From Chloroflexi bacterium HGW-Chloroflexi-6 (GTDB lineage Bacteria; Chloroflexota; Anaerolineae; Anaerolineales; Villigracilaceae): a stretch of DNA of 64,000 bases. Position 1 is the stretch's first letter; each line of letters begins with the position of its first letter. Below, piece by piece: positions 51,593 through 60,503 of the stretch. Below the pieces are notes generated by a model that did not search any database, was not told where the DNA came from, and was given only the letters and a program-made list of their open reading frames with translations. The stretch spans positions 186,001 to 250,000 of the forward strand of contig PHBU01000006.1 in NCBI GenBank assembly GCA_002840685.1, written 5' to 3'. The translations under genes were made by a program, and so were the position numbers.

Positions 51593-53341
51593 TTAAGGTT
51601 TGAGCCACCAATTTTGGGAATCGATGGTGAAGTCAATCCAACTGGAGGAGACCTGGAAGTTCTGCAGGTTCGTGCGGTAGCCGTTGATCAGCAGGCGCTC
51701 GTACAAGAAGATGCGCGGGATATCCTGGTTGACCTGTTTGGCAACATTGCAATAATATTCCTTGCGCTTGGCGATATCAGTGGTCATCGAAGCTTCGTCA
51801 ATCCACTTGTCCACTTCCGGATTGCTGTAGCGCGAGAAGTTGTTCCCAGCACCGTCATTCTCCTTGACCGGGATGCGTGCGCTGTGGTAATTGCTGAACA
51901 GGCCGCTATCGGGATCGTTGCCAGGGCCGGTGGTGTAGAGCAGAATGTCAAATTTTCCGTGCTTGCGCATCCCATCCGCGTCCCAGCCAGCAAAGAGCAC
52001 GTCGGAGGGCACGTTGTCGATCACCAGCTCGATTCCAATTTCCTTGAGCATTTCAACCAGAACCTGTTCGGTCTGTTCGCGGAGCTGGTTGCCGGTAGTG
52101 GTCGAAATCTTCAGGCTCATGCGCACACCGCCTTTTTCGCGGATGCCATCAGCCCCGGATGTCCAGCCGACTTCATCGAGCAGAGCCTTGGCTTTTTCCA
52201 TGTTGAATTCGGCCTCGGGCAGTGGGCAGGCGAAGGTGCCGGTAGGCAGGACAGTCGTGCCGACTTTGACGTTACCGTAGAGCAAGTTATCAACGATGGA
52301 TTTCTTATCGATCGCGTACTGGATCGCCTGGCGAACCTTAAGATCGCTCAAGATCGGGTGAGGGGCCTGGGTCACATCGGAAGGGGCATCCACTTTCGGG
52401 TCGCCGAAGTTGAAGGCCAGGAGTTCGTTTTCGCCTGAACCGTAGTAAGCACCAGCATAGGTAACACCGTCCATGTTGTTCAGGGTTGGGAAGTCAGCTT
52501 CGGTCAGATCCCATAAAACGGTGATCTCACCAGTGCCGAGCAACTGCATGCCCACTTCGCGGCTGGGCAGGATCTTGATGATCACGCTGTCGAGGTAGGG
52601 CTTGCCTTCTTCGCGGTAGTAGGGGTTCTTGACCAGGGTCAGGTGATCGCCAGCCTGCCATTCCTGAACAATCCAGGGACCGGTGCCGATCGGCGCGCGG
52701 TTGAATTCCCACTTGTCCATGGTGGCCAGATCGCCAGCAGCGCGCGGGATTAACTGCTGGAACAGGTTCAAGTAAGGAGCGAAAACGGCATCCATCTTGA
52801 CGATCACGGTCAAGTCATCGGGGCATTCGATGGCAGAGATATCTTTGTAACCAGATGTACTGGCGCCGGAAAGGTCGGAAGTAATGGCATCCTTGGTGAA
52901 CTGAACATCGGCGCAGGCGACCGGATCGCCATTGGAGAACTTCAAACCAGGTTTGATCTTATAGGTCAGGGTCAGACCATCATCGCTGACGGTAGGCAGG
53001 GCTTCGGCCAGAACGGGAACGTAAGCGCCGTTGACATCAAAGCCGACCAGGCCTTCCGAGAAGAAGGCGGAGATTGAACCGTCGATGGTAGCAGTACCCA
53101 GAACGGGGTTCAGGTTGGTGGGTTCCTGGGCACTGCCGATAATCACGGTGCCACCCAAAACAGGGGCATTCGGGTCAACCGTGGGATCATCGGATGGCTT
53201 AGGGGCTTCGGTGGCCGCCGACTGGGCGGGTTGCTCGGGTTGAGCTGGCTGTTCGGGTTGGGAGGTTGCAGCCGGGGAGCAGGCTGCGAGCAGCAGGGAG
53301 ACTGCCATGAAGACAAACAACAGGGTTTTCAGGGATTTCAT
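51593..53341 (-). CDS. Peptide-binding lipoprotein of an ABC importer (SBP family 5)
   Basis: A 582-residue protein with a lipoprotein signal ending LLAACSP (lipobox LAAC) and a PEQPAQ-rich linker. The family-5 fold is seen in GTATIDGSISAFFSEGLVGFD, LTYKIKPGLKFSNGDPVACADVQFTKD and VRQAIQYAIDKKSIVDNLLYGN. It delivers oligopeptides to DppBC-OppDF. Its place directly after a cyanophycinase-family gene suggests beta-aspartyl or Asp/Arg-rich peptides, which is inference. Confidence 0.92.
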   Translation of the reverse strand: MKSLKTLLFVFMAVSLLLAACSPAATSQPEQPAQPEQPAQSAATEAPKPSDDPTVDPNAPVLGGTVIIGSAQEPTNLNPVLGTATIDGSISAFFSEGLVGFDVNGAYVPVLAEALPTVSDDGLTLTYKIKPGLKFSNGDPVACADVQFTKDAITSDLSGASTSGYKDISAIECPDDLTVIVKMDAVFAPYLNLFQQLIPRAAGDLATMDKWEFNRAPIGTGPWIVQEWQAGDHLTLVKNPYYREEGKPYLDSVIIKILPSREVGMQLLGTGEITVLWDLTEADFPTLNNMDGVTYAGAYYGSGENELLAFNFGDPKVDAPSDVTQAPHPILSDLKVRQAIQYAIDKKSIVDNLLYGNVKVGTTVLPTGTFACPLPEAEFNMEKAKALLDEVGWTSGADGIREKGGVRMSLKISTTTGNQLREQTEQVLVEMLKEIGIELVIDNVPSDVLFAGWDADGMRKHGKFDILLYTTGPGNDPDSGLFSNYHSARIPVKENDGAGNNFSRYSNPEVDKWIDEASMTTDIAKRKEYYCNVAKQVNQDIPRIFLYERLLINGYRTNLQNFQVSSSWIDFTIDSQNWWLKP

Positions 53342-53378
53342 GCTCTTCTCCTTGGAGACTACTGAAATGGGTTGGCTC

Positions 53379-54185
53379 CTATTCGCTCAGGAGCGCTTTC
53401 TCTGGGAGCAGCGCTGCGCGCGTCTCCCGGCTATAGCAACAGTCCTTCGTCAAAACATGTATGGTCAAACCAGAGACGGCTACCGGGCCTCCTTTCTCTA
53501 CTTCAGCCACATCCGTGTTGGCGATCTGGCTTCCGTCAATGATTGTGATTCCCCCTGAACCACAAACGGATATAGTGGTGTCATCTTCAACAATTGCGGC
53601 GGTGTCTTCATCCACACCCACGCCCAAAACAGCGGGGCAGGTGGCAACCGCATAGATCAAACGTCCCAGCCGGTCACGCTGGCGGAAGTGCATATCGAAA
53701 ACAAACTTGTCGGTAAAACCGAAACCGGGGATGAACTGGGCGATCCGCTCACGGGGAGTGGGGCCAGTTTTCCCATAAGCGATCATCGTTTTTGAGAGGA
53801 TGGCCGCCCCGGCGCTGGTCCCCCCGATTACGCAGCCACGCTGGTAGGCGGCGTGCAGCTCTGTTTCAAGGGCGGTTCCGCCATACAGAATGGAGAGGCG
53901 CATCTGGTTACCCCCAGCAATGAAAACGCCGGTTGCTTCGCGCAGGCTCTGGATTTGTGGTTGGGCCCCGGCCTCATCTCGGCGGTAAAATTCCAGCGCC
54001 GTGGCTGACTGAGCTTCAAGGGCAAGAAACTGGGTGATGTAGCCTGGTCCTGTATCGGCCAAGGAAGAAGCCTGGGGCAGGATAACGATACGAGCGGCAC
54101 GGCCCCCGGCGCGACGGACAAATTCCCGCAACACCTCGGGCTTCTTCGAGTTAAGCGCCCCACCCATCGCCATCAAGGTTTTCAT
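53379..54185 (-). CDS. Cyanophycinase-family S51 peptidase
   Basis: A 268-residue protein without a signal peptide, the normal size for cyanophycinase. The nucleophile Ser is in VIGGTSAGAAILS, preceded by VFIAGGNQMRLS, and followed by DMHFRQRDRLGRLIYAV and GVGVDEDTAAIV, all cyanophycinase hallmarks. The enzyme cuts cyanophycin into beta-Asp-Arg dipeptides. Its ATG overlaps the GntR stop codon (ATGA), so the two are co-translated. The related membrane-anchored protein at the other end of the operon would be its extracellular counterpart. Confidence 0.9.
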   Translation of the reverse strand: MKTLMAMGGALNSKKPEVLREFVRRAGGRAARIVILPQASSLADTGPGYITQFLALEAQSATALEFYRRDEAGAQPQIQSLREATGVFIAGGNQMRLSILYGGTALETELHAAYQRGCVIGGTSAGAAILSKTMIAYGKTGPTPRERIAQFIPGFGFTDKFVFDMHFRQRDRLGRLIYAVATCPAVLGVGVDEDTAAIVEDDTTISVCGSGGITIIDGSQIANTDVAEVEKGGPVAVSGLTIHVLTKDCCYSRETRAALLPEKALLSE

Positions 54186-54865
54186 TTATTTCTCTTCAGC
54201 GAAGCAACCAACTGCTGCCCGGTAGCCATGATGTGGGCTTTCAAGGCTTGTTCGGCTCCGAGGCTGTCATGCCGCTCAAGCGCTTCGATCAGGGCGTGGT
54301 GCTCACTGATATCCGGGTTATCACGCTCGGGGAGCGGATTGGCGGCGGTCACTGCAAAATTCCCGATCAACATGGTGGGGAAGATCGCCCACATCTGAGT
54401 CAGTGTGCGGATCAAGTATTCGCGGTGGCTGGCAGTAAAAATGATCTGGTGGAAGCGGCGGTTCAAATCGCGATAAACGGAGAGTTTTTCAGGAGCCAGG
54501 TTCTGTTCCATTTCCTGCTGTAACTGCTTCAGTTCGGTGATCTCTTCCGCGGTAATGTTCGCGGCGGCCACTCCAGCGGCGCGTCCTTCAAGAAAGGCGC
54601 GGTGATCATACAGATCGGCGACATCTTGGTCATTGAACTCAATCACCCGCACACCACGGTAGGGAACGTGCTCGATGAGGCCCTCGGCAGCCAATTCCTT
54701 GAGCGCCTCGCGGACGGGCATCTGGCTGACACCCAATTCCTGAGCCACTCTTTCCTGACGCAGCCATTCACCGGGCTTGAAGCGGCCTTCAAGGATGGCA
54801 GCGCGGATCTGGTCAGCGACCACGTTGCGGAGTTGCTTATGGGATGTGTTTTCGTTAGGGAACAT
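54182..54865 (-). CDS. GntR-family regulator, FadR/FCD type
   Basis: A 227-residue regulator. The winged helix reads QIRAAILEGRFKPGEWLRQERVAQELGVSQMPVREALKELAAEGLI, and the FCD domain has DLYDHRAFLEGRAAGVAA and a metal-binding DLNRRFHQIIF...EHHALIEALERHD pattern. Such regulators respond to carboxylates or amino acids. It is first in the peptide operon and probably autoregulates through the site at 54873. Confidence 0.92.
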   Translation of the reverse strand: MFPNENTSHKQLRNVVADQIRAAILEGRFKPGEWLRQERVAQELGVSQMPVREALKELAAEGLIEHVPYRGVRVIEFNDQDVADLYDHRAFLEGRAAGVAAANITAEEITELKQLQQEMEQNLAPEKLSVYRDLNRRFHQIIFTASHREYLIRTLTQMWAIFPTMLIGNFAVTAANPLPERDNPDISEHHALIEALERHDSLGAEQALKAHIMATGQQLVASLKRNK

Positions 54866-54872
54866 AGTTAAC

Positions 54873-54936
54873 CTGTATGCTTACAAGATATGATATGTGA
54901 TATTAGATATAATATATAATTTTTAAGTCAAAGTCA
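54873..54936 (-). promoter_or_regulatory. Promoter and candidate GntR operator of the peptide operon
   Basis: On the minus strand TTGACT (54936-54931), a 17-bp spacer and TATTAT (54913-54908) form a strong promoter; a second TTGACT lies in the spacer. Downstream, CTTGTAAGCATACAG (54887-54873) is an imperfect TTGTA...TACAg palindrome like FCD-type GntR sites, 8 bp before the regulator's ATG. Confidence 0.6.
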
Positions 54937-55597
54937 AGCATGACTTTCGCCATGTCAGTGTTTTTGTTGATAAAATTTTCATTTACAAGTGCTACCGCAA
55001 CGGCCACAACGAGTTAGGCGCTCAACTTCGCCCAAAAAGGGGTCGCATCTAAAATGCCTGATAATGCTTTAATGAATAGTTTCGTAAAGCAAACTCAAAA
55101 CGCTATCTATAATGAAGCCGCCCCTCCTGTTCAAAACAGAATACCTGTTCCTGTCCCTTGCAATATCACGAGCTGTCAACGAGCAGCTGACCATCGAGAC
55201 CGCGAATTTTTTCAGCAAAGATTGAAACCTGATGAGGATTAAAAAAAGCGTCCAATGTGAACTGAACCTTATAGGAAAGACAAAAAAGAAAGACCCCGCT
55301 GAGGTTGAACTGAACCCCTAAAAAGAGACACGAAATGAAAGCACTTCCTGTGAGAAAATCGGATAGCTTTCGGTGATAATGGTTACACGCTTTGCGTGCA
55401 ACCCAAATGTGGCTCTAGTGACCGCCGCCTGGTAGTGCCGGCCCAGCACCGAAGATTGGACATTCGGAAGACAGGCCTCATCTTTCTGCCTCCTGCAAGA
55501 TCGCGGGTTACCAGCAACGTGCAAATCATCGAGATCTAAATCCGTTTTTCGAGCAACAATTAGAGCCAAGTATGGGTTAAAAACAAGAAGCACCCAC
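54937..55597. other. Intergenic region with possible insertion-sequence end remnants
   Basis: No gene is recognised in 660 bp. TGAACTGAACCTTATAGGAAAGACA (split here as TGAACTGAACC, then GAAAGACA; 55258-55281) is repeated imperfectly at 55306-55330 as TGAACTGAACC, then AAAAGAGACA. This resembles IS3-like termini, but no transposase text was found. A 62-codon frame at 55054 has no recognisable features. Confidence 0.35.
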
Positions 55598-55731
55598 TGC
55601 AGGGCGCTTCTTGCACACAAAATCTTCAAGAAATCTCACAAAACCTACAGAAAAAACAGAACTGCTGAGAGAAATTGATTCTCTCAGCAGTTCTATCAAA
55701 CCGGATTTACTTCATATCCGGCCTCGACGGG
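55598..55731 (-). repeat. Structured repeat, copy B (hairpin and terminator module)
   Basis: About 134 bp similar to 36741-36873. The stem AGAACTGCTGAGAGAA / TTCTCTCAGCAGTTCT (55658-55694) differs from copy A by a paired C-G to G-C change that keeps the stem. On the minus strand GTTTTTTC follows, so it terminates the methyltransferase gene whose stop is 3 bp away at 55735. The second hairpin CCGGAT...ATCCGG is also kept. Confidence 0.78.
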
Positions 55732-55734
55732 CAA

Positions 55735-56391
55735 TCAGGCCGGTTTATCCCCTCGGACAAAAGCCAGGAATGCCGAGCGGGTTGGCCCGGAGGCAACATT
55801 TATATACCCAAGCTTGGAAAGGATCGGGGAAAGATGCCAAACGCTGGTCTGCATCATTTCTGGACCAACCAACGCGGAGGTGAGATGGTTCAAAAGTGGA
55901 TTTTTCGGTGGGTTGAAATCCGCAATGAGCAAGTGTCCACCCGGTTTCAGGACACGGAGGATTTCCGCGAAAGCCAGGCGTTTCAAATCGTCGGGCAGAT
56001 GGTGGATTACCAAACGACTAAGAACAACATCAAAGCTGGCTTCGGGAAAAGGGATTTTTTCAATCAACCCGACTTCGAAGGTAACATCCAACCGGGTTTG
56101 CTGCGCTTTTTTCCGGGCGACAGCGATCATTTCAGGAGAAGCATCAATTCCAACAACAGCTCGGGCAACTGATTTTGCCGTCAAGGTCAGGTTGCCGGTG
56201 CCGCAGCCCACATCGAGTACATGGTCGCTTGGCTTGATTCCGGCGAGTTCTATTACCATCCGGCTGTTGGGGCGGTTCACACCCAAACCCATCAGGCTGG
56301 TAAAAATATCGTATTCAGAAGCCCAATGAATGGTGACTCCGGTTGTTTCCGGGCCATTGTGGGTTTTGGGTTCGTTGCGCATGCGGTGCAT
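55735..56391 (-). CDS. Class I SAM-dependent methyltransferase
   Basis: A 218-residue protein: motif I HVLDVGCGTGNLTL, acidic loop VVGIDASPEM, then IPFPEASFDVVLSRLVIHHL and EILRVLKPGGHLLIADF, the UbiE/methyltransferase_11 pattern. ATG at 56391 follows AAAGGATGGTCATC. It is last in the ABC-exporter operon and is terminated by the repeat module. Its substrate is unknown; linkage to an exporter may mean it modifies the exported molecule. Confidence 0.83.
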   Translation of the reverse strand: MHRMRNEPKTHNGPETTGVTIHWASEYDIFTSLMGLGVNRPNSRMVIELAGIKPSDHVLDVGCGTGNLTLTAKSVARAVVGIDASPEMIAVARKKAQQTRLDVTFEVGLIEKIPFPEASFDVVLSRLVIHHLPDDLKRLAFAEILRVLKPGGHLLIADFNPPKNPLLNHLTSALVGPEMMQTSVWHLSPILSKLGYINVASGPTRSAFLAFVRGDKPA

Positions 56392-56414
56392 GATGACCAT
56401 CCTTTTCTTTGTGT

Positions 56415-56537
56415 TCAAATACCAAGGTGTGCTTTGAGCATTTCAACAATCCCGCCGCCGAGCCAAACCAACAGGCTGCACAGGGCGAGGGTGAGCAGGA
56501 CACCGCCTGCGATCCAGGGCAATTTCTTGCGCTTCAT
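56415..56537 (-). CDS. Small single-helix membrane protein (40 residues)
   Basis: ATG at 56537 lies behind AAAAGGAGTATCTT, a strong ribosome-binding site. The peptide is MKRKKLPWIAGGVLLTLALC followed by SLLVWLGGGIVEMLKAHLGI: a positive start, one membrane helix and an amphipathic end. It lies between the FtsX-like permease gene and the methyltransferase gene in the same operon, so it may be a small subunit of the exporter. No family is recognised. Confidence 0.65.
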   Translation of the reverse strand: MKRKKLPWIAGGVLLTLALCSLLVWLGGGIVEMLKAHLGI

Positions 56538-56557
56538 AAGATACTCCTTTTGATATT

Positions 56558-57697
56558 TTATTCATACGCCAGGATCTGGCGGACAGTGAATTGAGTAGCA
56601 CTCCAGGCCGGGTAGAGGCTGGCCAGAGCGGAAAAGCCGATCGAAATGGCGAGCCAACCCAGGATGCCAGGGATGGAAACCGCAAATTGGAGCGGGGCTT
56701 CAAAGAAAGTCATGCCAAAGGTGGTGCTGACAAACCGGCTGATGGGCAGGGAAATGATCAGCGCCAAAATCCAGGCCAGTGCGCCGATGATGGCGCCTTC
56801 GGAAACAATGATGTTCAGGATGCTTCTCGCCGAAGCTCCGATGGCGCGCAGGACGCCGATTTCGCGGGTGCGTTCCATGACATTGATGCTCATCGTCGAG
56901 GCCAGCCCCAACCCGCCAACCAGCAGCACCAGGATGGACATGATCATTAAGAAGGAAGCCAGGAGCAGCAAATGGTCTTCGATCATTTTGCGGGCATCGG
57001 TCAGGCGCATCGTGCTGGCAACATCCAGCCCGGCAGACGCAAACTGGCTTTCCAGGCCGCGTGTCATTTCGGTGACGCGTTCCACACTACGATCATTCCC
57101 GACAATGACCAGCGCCGAAGCGATGCCATCCAACCCCAGGTTGCGGTTCAGGGCTTCTTTGGTAACGTAGGCAAAAGGCGGAGCGAGAATCTCCTGGACA
57201 ATGCCCACCAACTGCCACTTGCTTTGCTTCCCCGCAATGGTCAGGGTGACGGTCTCACCTACTTTCAGGTCCGGCTGGAGAGCCAGCAGGGCATGGTTGA
57301 TGACAAGCGCATTGCCATCGCCGGGCTGCAGCCAGCGACCATCCACCAGCGGCAGGGCGGTCATCAGGTCGGTGCTTTCGGGTGGGGCAATCAGGCTGAA
57401 TTTGTTCGATTCTGTTCCGTTGTCAAACTGGCGCACAGCCAGTGCGCTTCCCCAAGTTTCGATGCGCTCCACACCCTGCACTGCTTTGGCCTGGTCTGCG
57501 AGTTCCTGTTCAGGGTAAGGCTGGCTGAAGGTGAACTGGACATCGTATTTCTGAGCATCGAATTTGCTATCGACAGTGGAGTTCATCGAAGCGGAAACAT
57601 TCATAGCCACGATGAAGCCCGCCCCGCCAATCGCCAATGTGCCCAGAGTCAGGAGCAAGCGTCCGCGTTGGCGGAAGGTGTTGCGCAGCGAGAGCAT
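56558..57697 (-). CDS. FtsX/MacB-family ABC transporter permease (second)
   Basis: A 379-residue permease. An N-terminal helix (LLLTLGTLAIGGAGFIVAMNVSA) precedes a large extracytoplasmic MacB_PCD domain (about 35-240), then three helices with SINVMERTREIGVLRAIGAS, the FtsX motif, and a final LYPAWSATQFTVRQIL. It probably forms a heterodimer with the permease encoded just upstream. Confidence 0.9.
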   Translation of the reverse strand: MLSLRNTFRQRGRLLLTLGTLAIGGAGFIVAMNVSASMNSTVDSKFDAQKYDVQFTFSQPYPEQELADQAKAVQGVERIETWGSALAVRQFDNGTESNKFSLIAPPESTDLMTALPLVDGRWLQPGDGNALVINHALLALQPDLKVGETVTLTIAGKQSKWQLVGIVQEILAPPFAYVTKEALNRNLGLDGIASALVIVGNDRSVERVTEMTRGLESQFASAGLDVASTMRLTDARKMIEDHLLLLASFLMIMSILVLLVGGLGLASTMSINVMERTREIGVLRAIGASARSILNIIVSEGAIIGALAWILALIISLPISRFVSTTFGMTFFEAPLQFAVSIPGILGWLAISIGFSALASLYPAWSATQFTVRQILAYE

Positions 57698-57709
57698 GAA
57701 GGGGCGAGA

Positions 57710-57752
57710 GATTTTGGATTTTAGATTTTGGATTTTAGATTTTTGATTTTAG
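57710..57752. repeat. Short tandem repeat of TTTTAGATTTTGGA type
   Basis: ATTTTGGATTTTAG recurs about three times with small changes. It lies across the 3' end of the first permease gene and supplies its last codons; the second permease starts just after it. Confidence 0.8.
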
Positions 57753-58989
57753 ATTGGATACCGTGCAGCGCGGCAGGCCATTCCGCATTCTGCATTCCGA
57801 CTTCTGTAATGCCATAATCTGCCATTGCTTCTCGGACGCTGATGCGGCTACCGCGCAAGATCGGCCAGGAAGCGGCCAATATGGGAACGAACAGCCCAAC
57901 CAGGATTTGCAAGGCGAGATACGGCCAGCCAACCGAGTCGTCAAAAATCTGAAAGTTGAGCATGGTCGAAGCGAAAGATGCGTAGCCGCGCCCGGCCAAA
58001 ATCGCCAACGGCAGGCCAAGCGCCAGACCGGATAGCCCCAGCAGGAGTACCATGCCGTAGTAAATGCCTGTTACCTGGCGCACGCTTGCGCCAATGGCTT
58101 TCATCACGCCAATCTGGCGAATTTGCTGAGAGAGCAAAGCTGAAATCATGTTGACCACCAACACGGCGCTCAGGAATAGGGCGATCAGGCCAAAGGCTTC
58201 AAGCAGGAAAAGCAGGGTCGCCATCTGGGTGGCGTGCGGGTGCTTGCCGGGTTTGGGGACTTCGATGCGCGTGACCGGTCGGCCCTGGGTTTCCATCCAG
58301 GTTTTCAGGTCGAAGGCGGCTTGGCGGGCTTCAGCCTGGGTCAGGGTTTTGTCTTTGAAGGTAACTTTGAGCTCGTTCAGGCTTGGCTCGCCACCGAGTT
58401 GGAGAAAGGTCTCGCGGGAGATAAAGCCATAAGCAAAGCCTTCCATCCAGGCGGGTGCCAGGCCGGGAGCGTGCACGCTGCCAACGAGACGGAGCGAGAC
58501 CGCAGGCGCGTTAGGGATTTCCAGGGTGAGCGCCTGCCCGATTTCTGCGTTGGCAACCTTGAGAGCAGCACGTTCGAGCAGGATTTCACCAGTTTGGGCG
58601 GGATACTGTCCGGCTTCAGGGGTAAATTTGTCGAGCCGGATGGAGTCAAAATCATCCACGATGAATAACCAGATATTTTTCCACTCATCCTGGCCAACCT
58701 GTACCCGCCCAACCATCATGCGGCGGGCTTCGACCTGTTCCACCTGGGGCAGGTTTTGGACGGCTTGCAGGAAGGCCGGGTCAAGAGTACTGGTGTAGAG
58801 CGTGGCGGCGGCGGGGTTGGTGCGCAGGTAGTTGGCGTCCATCTCGCGAACGAGAATGGCATAAGCGTTAGTGACCAGGCCGAGGCCGAAAACACCAATT
58901 GCAATCGATAGAATGACCAGGAAGGCGCGGACTTTGTTGAGCCACAAATCGCGTAAGGCTTTGCGCCAGGCAGAAGGAAGGTTTTTCAT
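57721..58989 (-). CDS. FtsX/MacB-family ABC transporter permease (first)
   Basis: A 422-residue permease: N-terminal helix RAFLVILSIAIGVFGLGLV, extracytoplasmic domain, then SALLSQQIRQIGVMKAIGAS and helices to SWPILRGSRISVREAM, where the normal protein ends. A tail of about 30 residues follows, ending in repeated NLKSKI units that are translated from the ATTTTGGATTTTAG-like tandem repeat at 57710-57752. The tail looks acquired by repeat insertion over the stop codon. Confidence 0.9.
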   Translation of the reverse strand: MKNLPSAWRKALRDLWLNKVRAFLVILSIAIGVFGLGLVTNAYAILVREMDANYLRTNPAAATLYTSTLDPAFLQAVQNLPQVEQVEARRMMVGRVQVGQDEWKNIWLFIVDDFDSIRLDKFTPEAGQYPAQTGEILLERAALKVANAEIGQALTLEIPNAPAVSLRLVGSVHAPGLAPAWMEGFAYGFISRETFLQLGGEPSLNELKVTFKDKTLTQAEARQAAFDLKTWMETQGRPVTRIEVPKPGKHPHATQMATLLFLLEAFGLIALFLSAVLVVNMISALLSQQIRQIGVMKAIGASVRQVTGIYYGMVLLLGLSGLALGLPLAILAGRGYASFASTMLNFQIFDDSVGWPYLALQILVGLFVPILAASWPILRGSRISVREAMADYGITEVGMQNAEWPAALHGIQSKIKNLKSKI

Positions 58990-58995
58990 GTCAGC

Positions 58996-59715
58996 CTACA
59001 CAATCTGCCCATCCGCCAGGCAGACGGTACGGGTAACGTACTGGCTGATTTCGCGTTCATGCGTCACCATCAACACGGTTTTGCCATTTTGAGCAAACTG
59101 TCGGAACAATTCCAGCACCAGGTCAGCATTCACAGAATCAAGGTTGCCGGTGGGTTCATCGGCGACGAGCACGGGTGGGTCATTGGCGAGGGCGCGGGCA
59201 ATGGCGGCGCGCTGCTGCTGTCCGCCGGAAAGCGCCGAAGGCAGTTTGTCGGCCTGGTCAGTCACCCCCACCAGTTCGAGCAGTTCGTTGGCGCGGCTTT
59301 CACGTTGGGCGGAGGGGATAGCTCCACAGAAATCCATTGCCAGTAGAAGATTTTCCTGCACCGTCAGCGTGGGCAAAAGCTGGAAAAACTGGAACACCAC
59401 TCCGATGTTGCGTCCGCGCCAAATGGCAACTTGATCCTCGCTGAAGGTGTGGATCGGCGCGCCGTTGACGATGACTTCACCAGATGTGGGGCGGTCGATG
59501 CCCGCCAACAGGTTCAGCAGGGTGGATTTGCCACTGCCCGATTTTCCGACCACCGCCACAAACTCACCGGGTTGGACGGTCAGGTCGATGCCGCGCAGGG
59601 CGGTAAAACTCCCGGCAGGTGTCTGGTAATCTTTGGTCACCCCGCGCAGTTCGATCGGCGTGGCAGTCTCAACGGATATGGAAACCCTGGGTTGGTGAAG
59701 TTGCAATAAACTCAT
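58996..59715 (-). CDS. ABC transporter ATPase, MacB/LolD type
   Basis: A 239-residue ATPase. Walker [11 protein letters not shown]-loop [17 protein letters not shown], signature [15 protein letters not shown], Walker [17 protein letters not shown] at 59715 follows GAGAGGAAAACAAGCC. It drives the two FtsX-like permeases encoded behind it and is divergent from the TetR regulator. MacB-type systems export peptides, lipids or antibiotics. Confidence 0.93.
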   Translation of the reverse strand: MSLLQLHQPRVSISVETATPIELRGVTKDYQTPAGSFTALRGIDLTVQPGEFVAVVGKSGSGKSTLLNLLAGIDRPTSGEVIVNGAPIHTFSEDQVAIWRGRNIGVVFQFFQLLPTLTVQENLLLAMDFCGAIPSAQRESRANELLELVGVTDQADKLPSALSGGQQQRAAIARALANDPPVLVADEPTGNLDSVNADLVLELFRQFAQNGKTVLMVTHEREISQYVTRTVCLADGQIV

Positions 59716-59718
59716 GGC

Positions 59719-59771
59719 TTGTTTTCCTCTCAATTTATCGTATAATTTGTTAGATAATGAACATATTGTTC
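59719..59771 (+). promoter_or_regulatory. Promoter and palindromic operator between ABC operon and TetR gene
   Basis: TTGTTT (59719-59724), 16 bp and TATAAT (59741-59746) point towards the TetR gene. GAACA-TAT-TGTTC (59759-59771) is a perfect palindrome at the expected start of transcription, a likely TetR-family site controlling both directions. Confidence 0.5.
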
Positions 59772-59877
59772 TATTTGAGAGTATAAAAAATGACGGCCAA
59801 CCCGTCAACAACCAATCGTTCAAAAAAGTTCGTTACTGAACAAAAAAACAAAAACTGTATCGAAATGGAGAAATCTC

Positions 59878-60462
59878 ATGCGCCCCGATAAACCAGATCG
59901 ACGCATCAACCGCACCCGCGCCACGTTATTTCGTGCCTTATCCGAGTTGATGACTGAAAAACGCTACGACGAGATCACAGTGCAGGACATCATCGACCGC
60001 GCCGATGTGGGACGCTCCACGTTTTATGCTCATTTCCAGGACAAGGAAAGCCTGGCCGAGGGCATGCTGATCTACAATCTGGACTCGTTGACAGCCTCAA
60101 TGGGACAAGGCAACCTGAGTTCGGGGGATTTCCTGCCCGGACCGGAGTTGTTCGAGCATATCAAGGAACATCACTCGGTTTTCAAAGCCATGACCAGTGG
60201 ACGCGGGCTGGAACTGTTTTTTCAGAAAGGCCAGGAATATTGGAGCGAACGCATGATCGCTCGTTTGCAGACCATGCTCCCGGCAGGTCAGACCCCCAAA
60301 GTTCCGATCCCGGTTCTGGCGCATTATGTTTCCGGGACGTTTGTCAACCTGTTGAAGTGGTGGATTGATAATAAGATGCCCTATTCCTCTGAGCAGATGA
60401 TCGAGATCGTGAAGACCTTGATTATGCCGAGTGTAGAGGCGGGGTTGCGTGGGGAAAATTAA
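59878..60462 (+). CDS. TetR/AcrR-family regulator
   Basis: A 194-residue regulator. The N-terminal domain reads RINRTRATLFRALSELMTEKRYDEITVQDIIDRADVGRSTFYAHFQDKESL, a TetR helix-turn-helix, followed by a TetR_C-like ligand domain (SGTFVNLLKWWIDNKMPYSSEQM). ATG at 59878 follows AATGGAGAAATCTC. It is divergent from the ABC exporter and probably represses it until a toxic or export substrate binds. Confidence 0.9.
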   Translation: MRPDKPDRRINRTRATLFRALSELMTEKRYDEITVQDIIDRADVGRSTFYAHFQDKESLAEGMLIYNLDSLTASMGQGNLSSGDFLPGPELFEHIKEHHSVFKAMTSGRGLELFFQKGQEYWSERMIARLQTMLPAGQTPKVPIPVLAHYVSGTFVNLLKWWIDNKMPYSSEQMIEIVKTLIMPSVEAGLRGEN

Positions 60463-60467
60463 AAATA

Positions 60468-60503
60468 AAGAGCAACCAGACCTGAATTGATTTGGTTGCT
60501 CTT
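60468..60503 (+). terminator. Terminator after the TetR gene
   Basis: AAGAGCAACCA-14 nt-TGGTTGCTCTT is a perfect 11-bp stem 5 bp after the stop codon. Confidence 0.7.

Noticed and set aside
55054..55242. A 62-codon frame in the gap after the GntR operon
   Set aside because: No ribosome-binding site and no recognisable motif; it overlaps possible IS scars.
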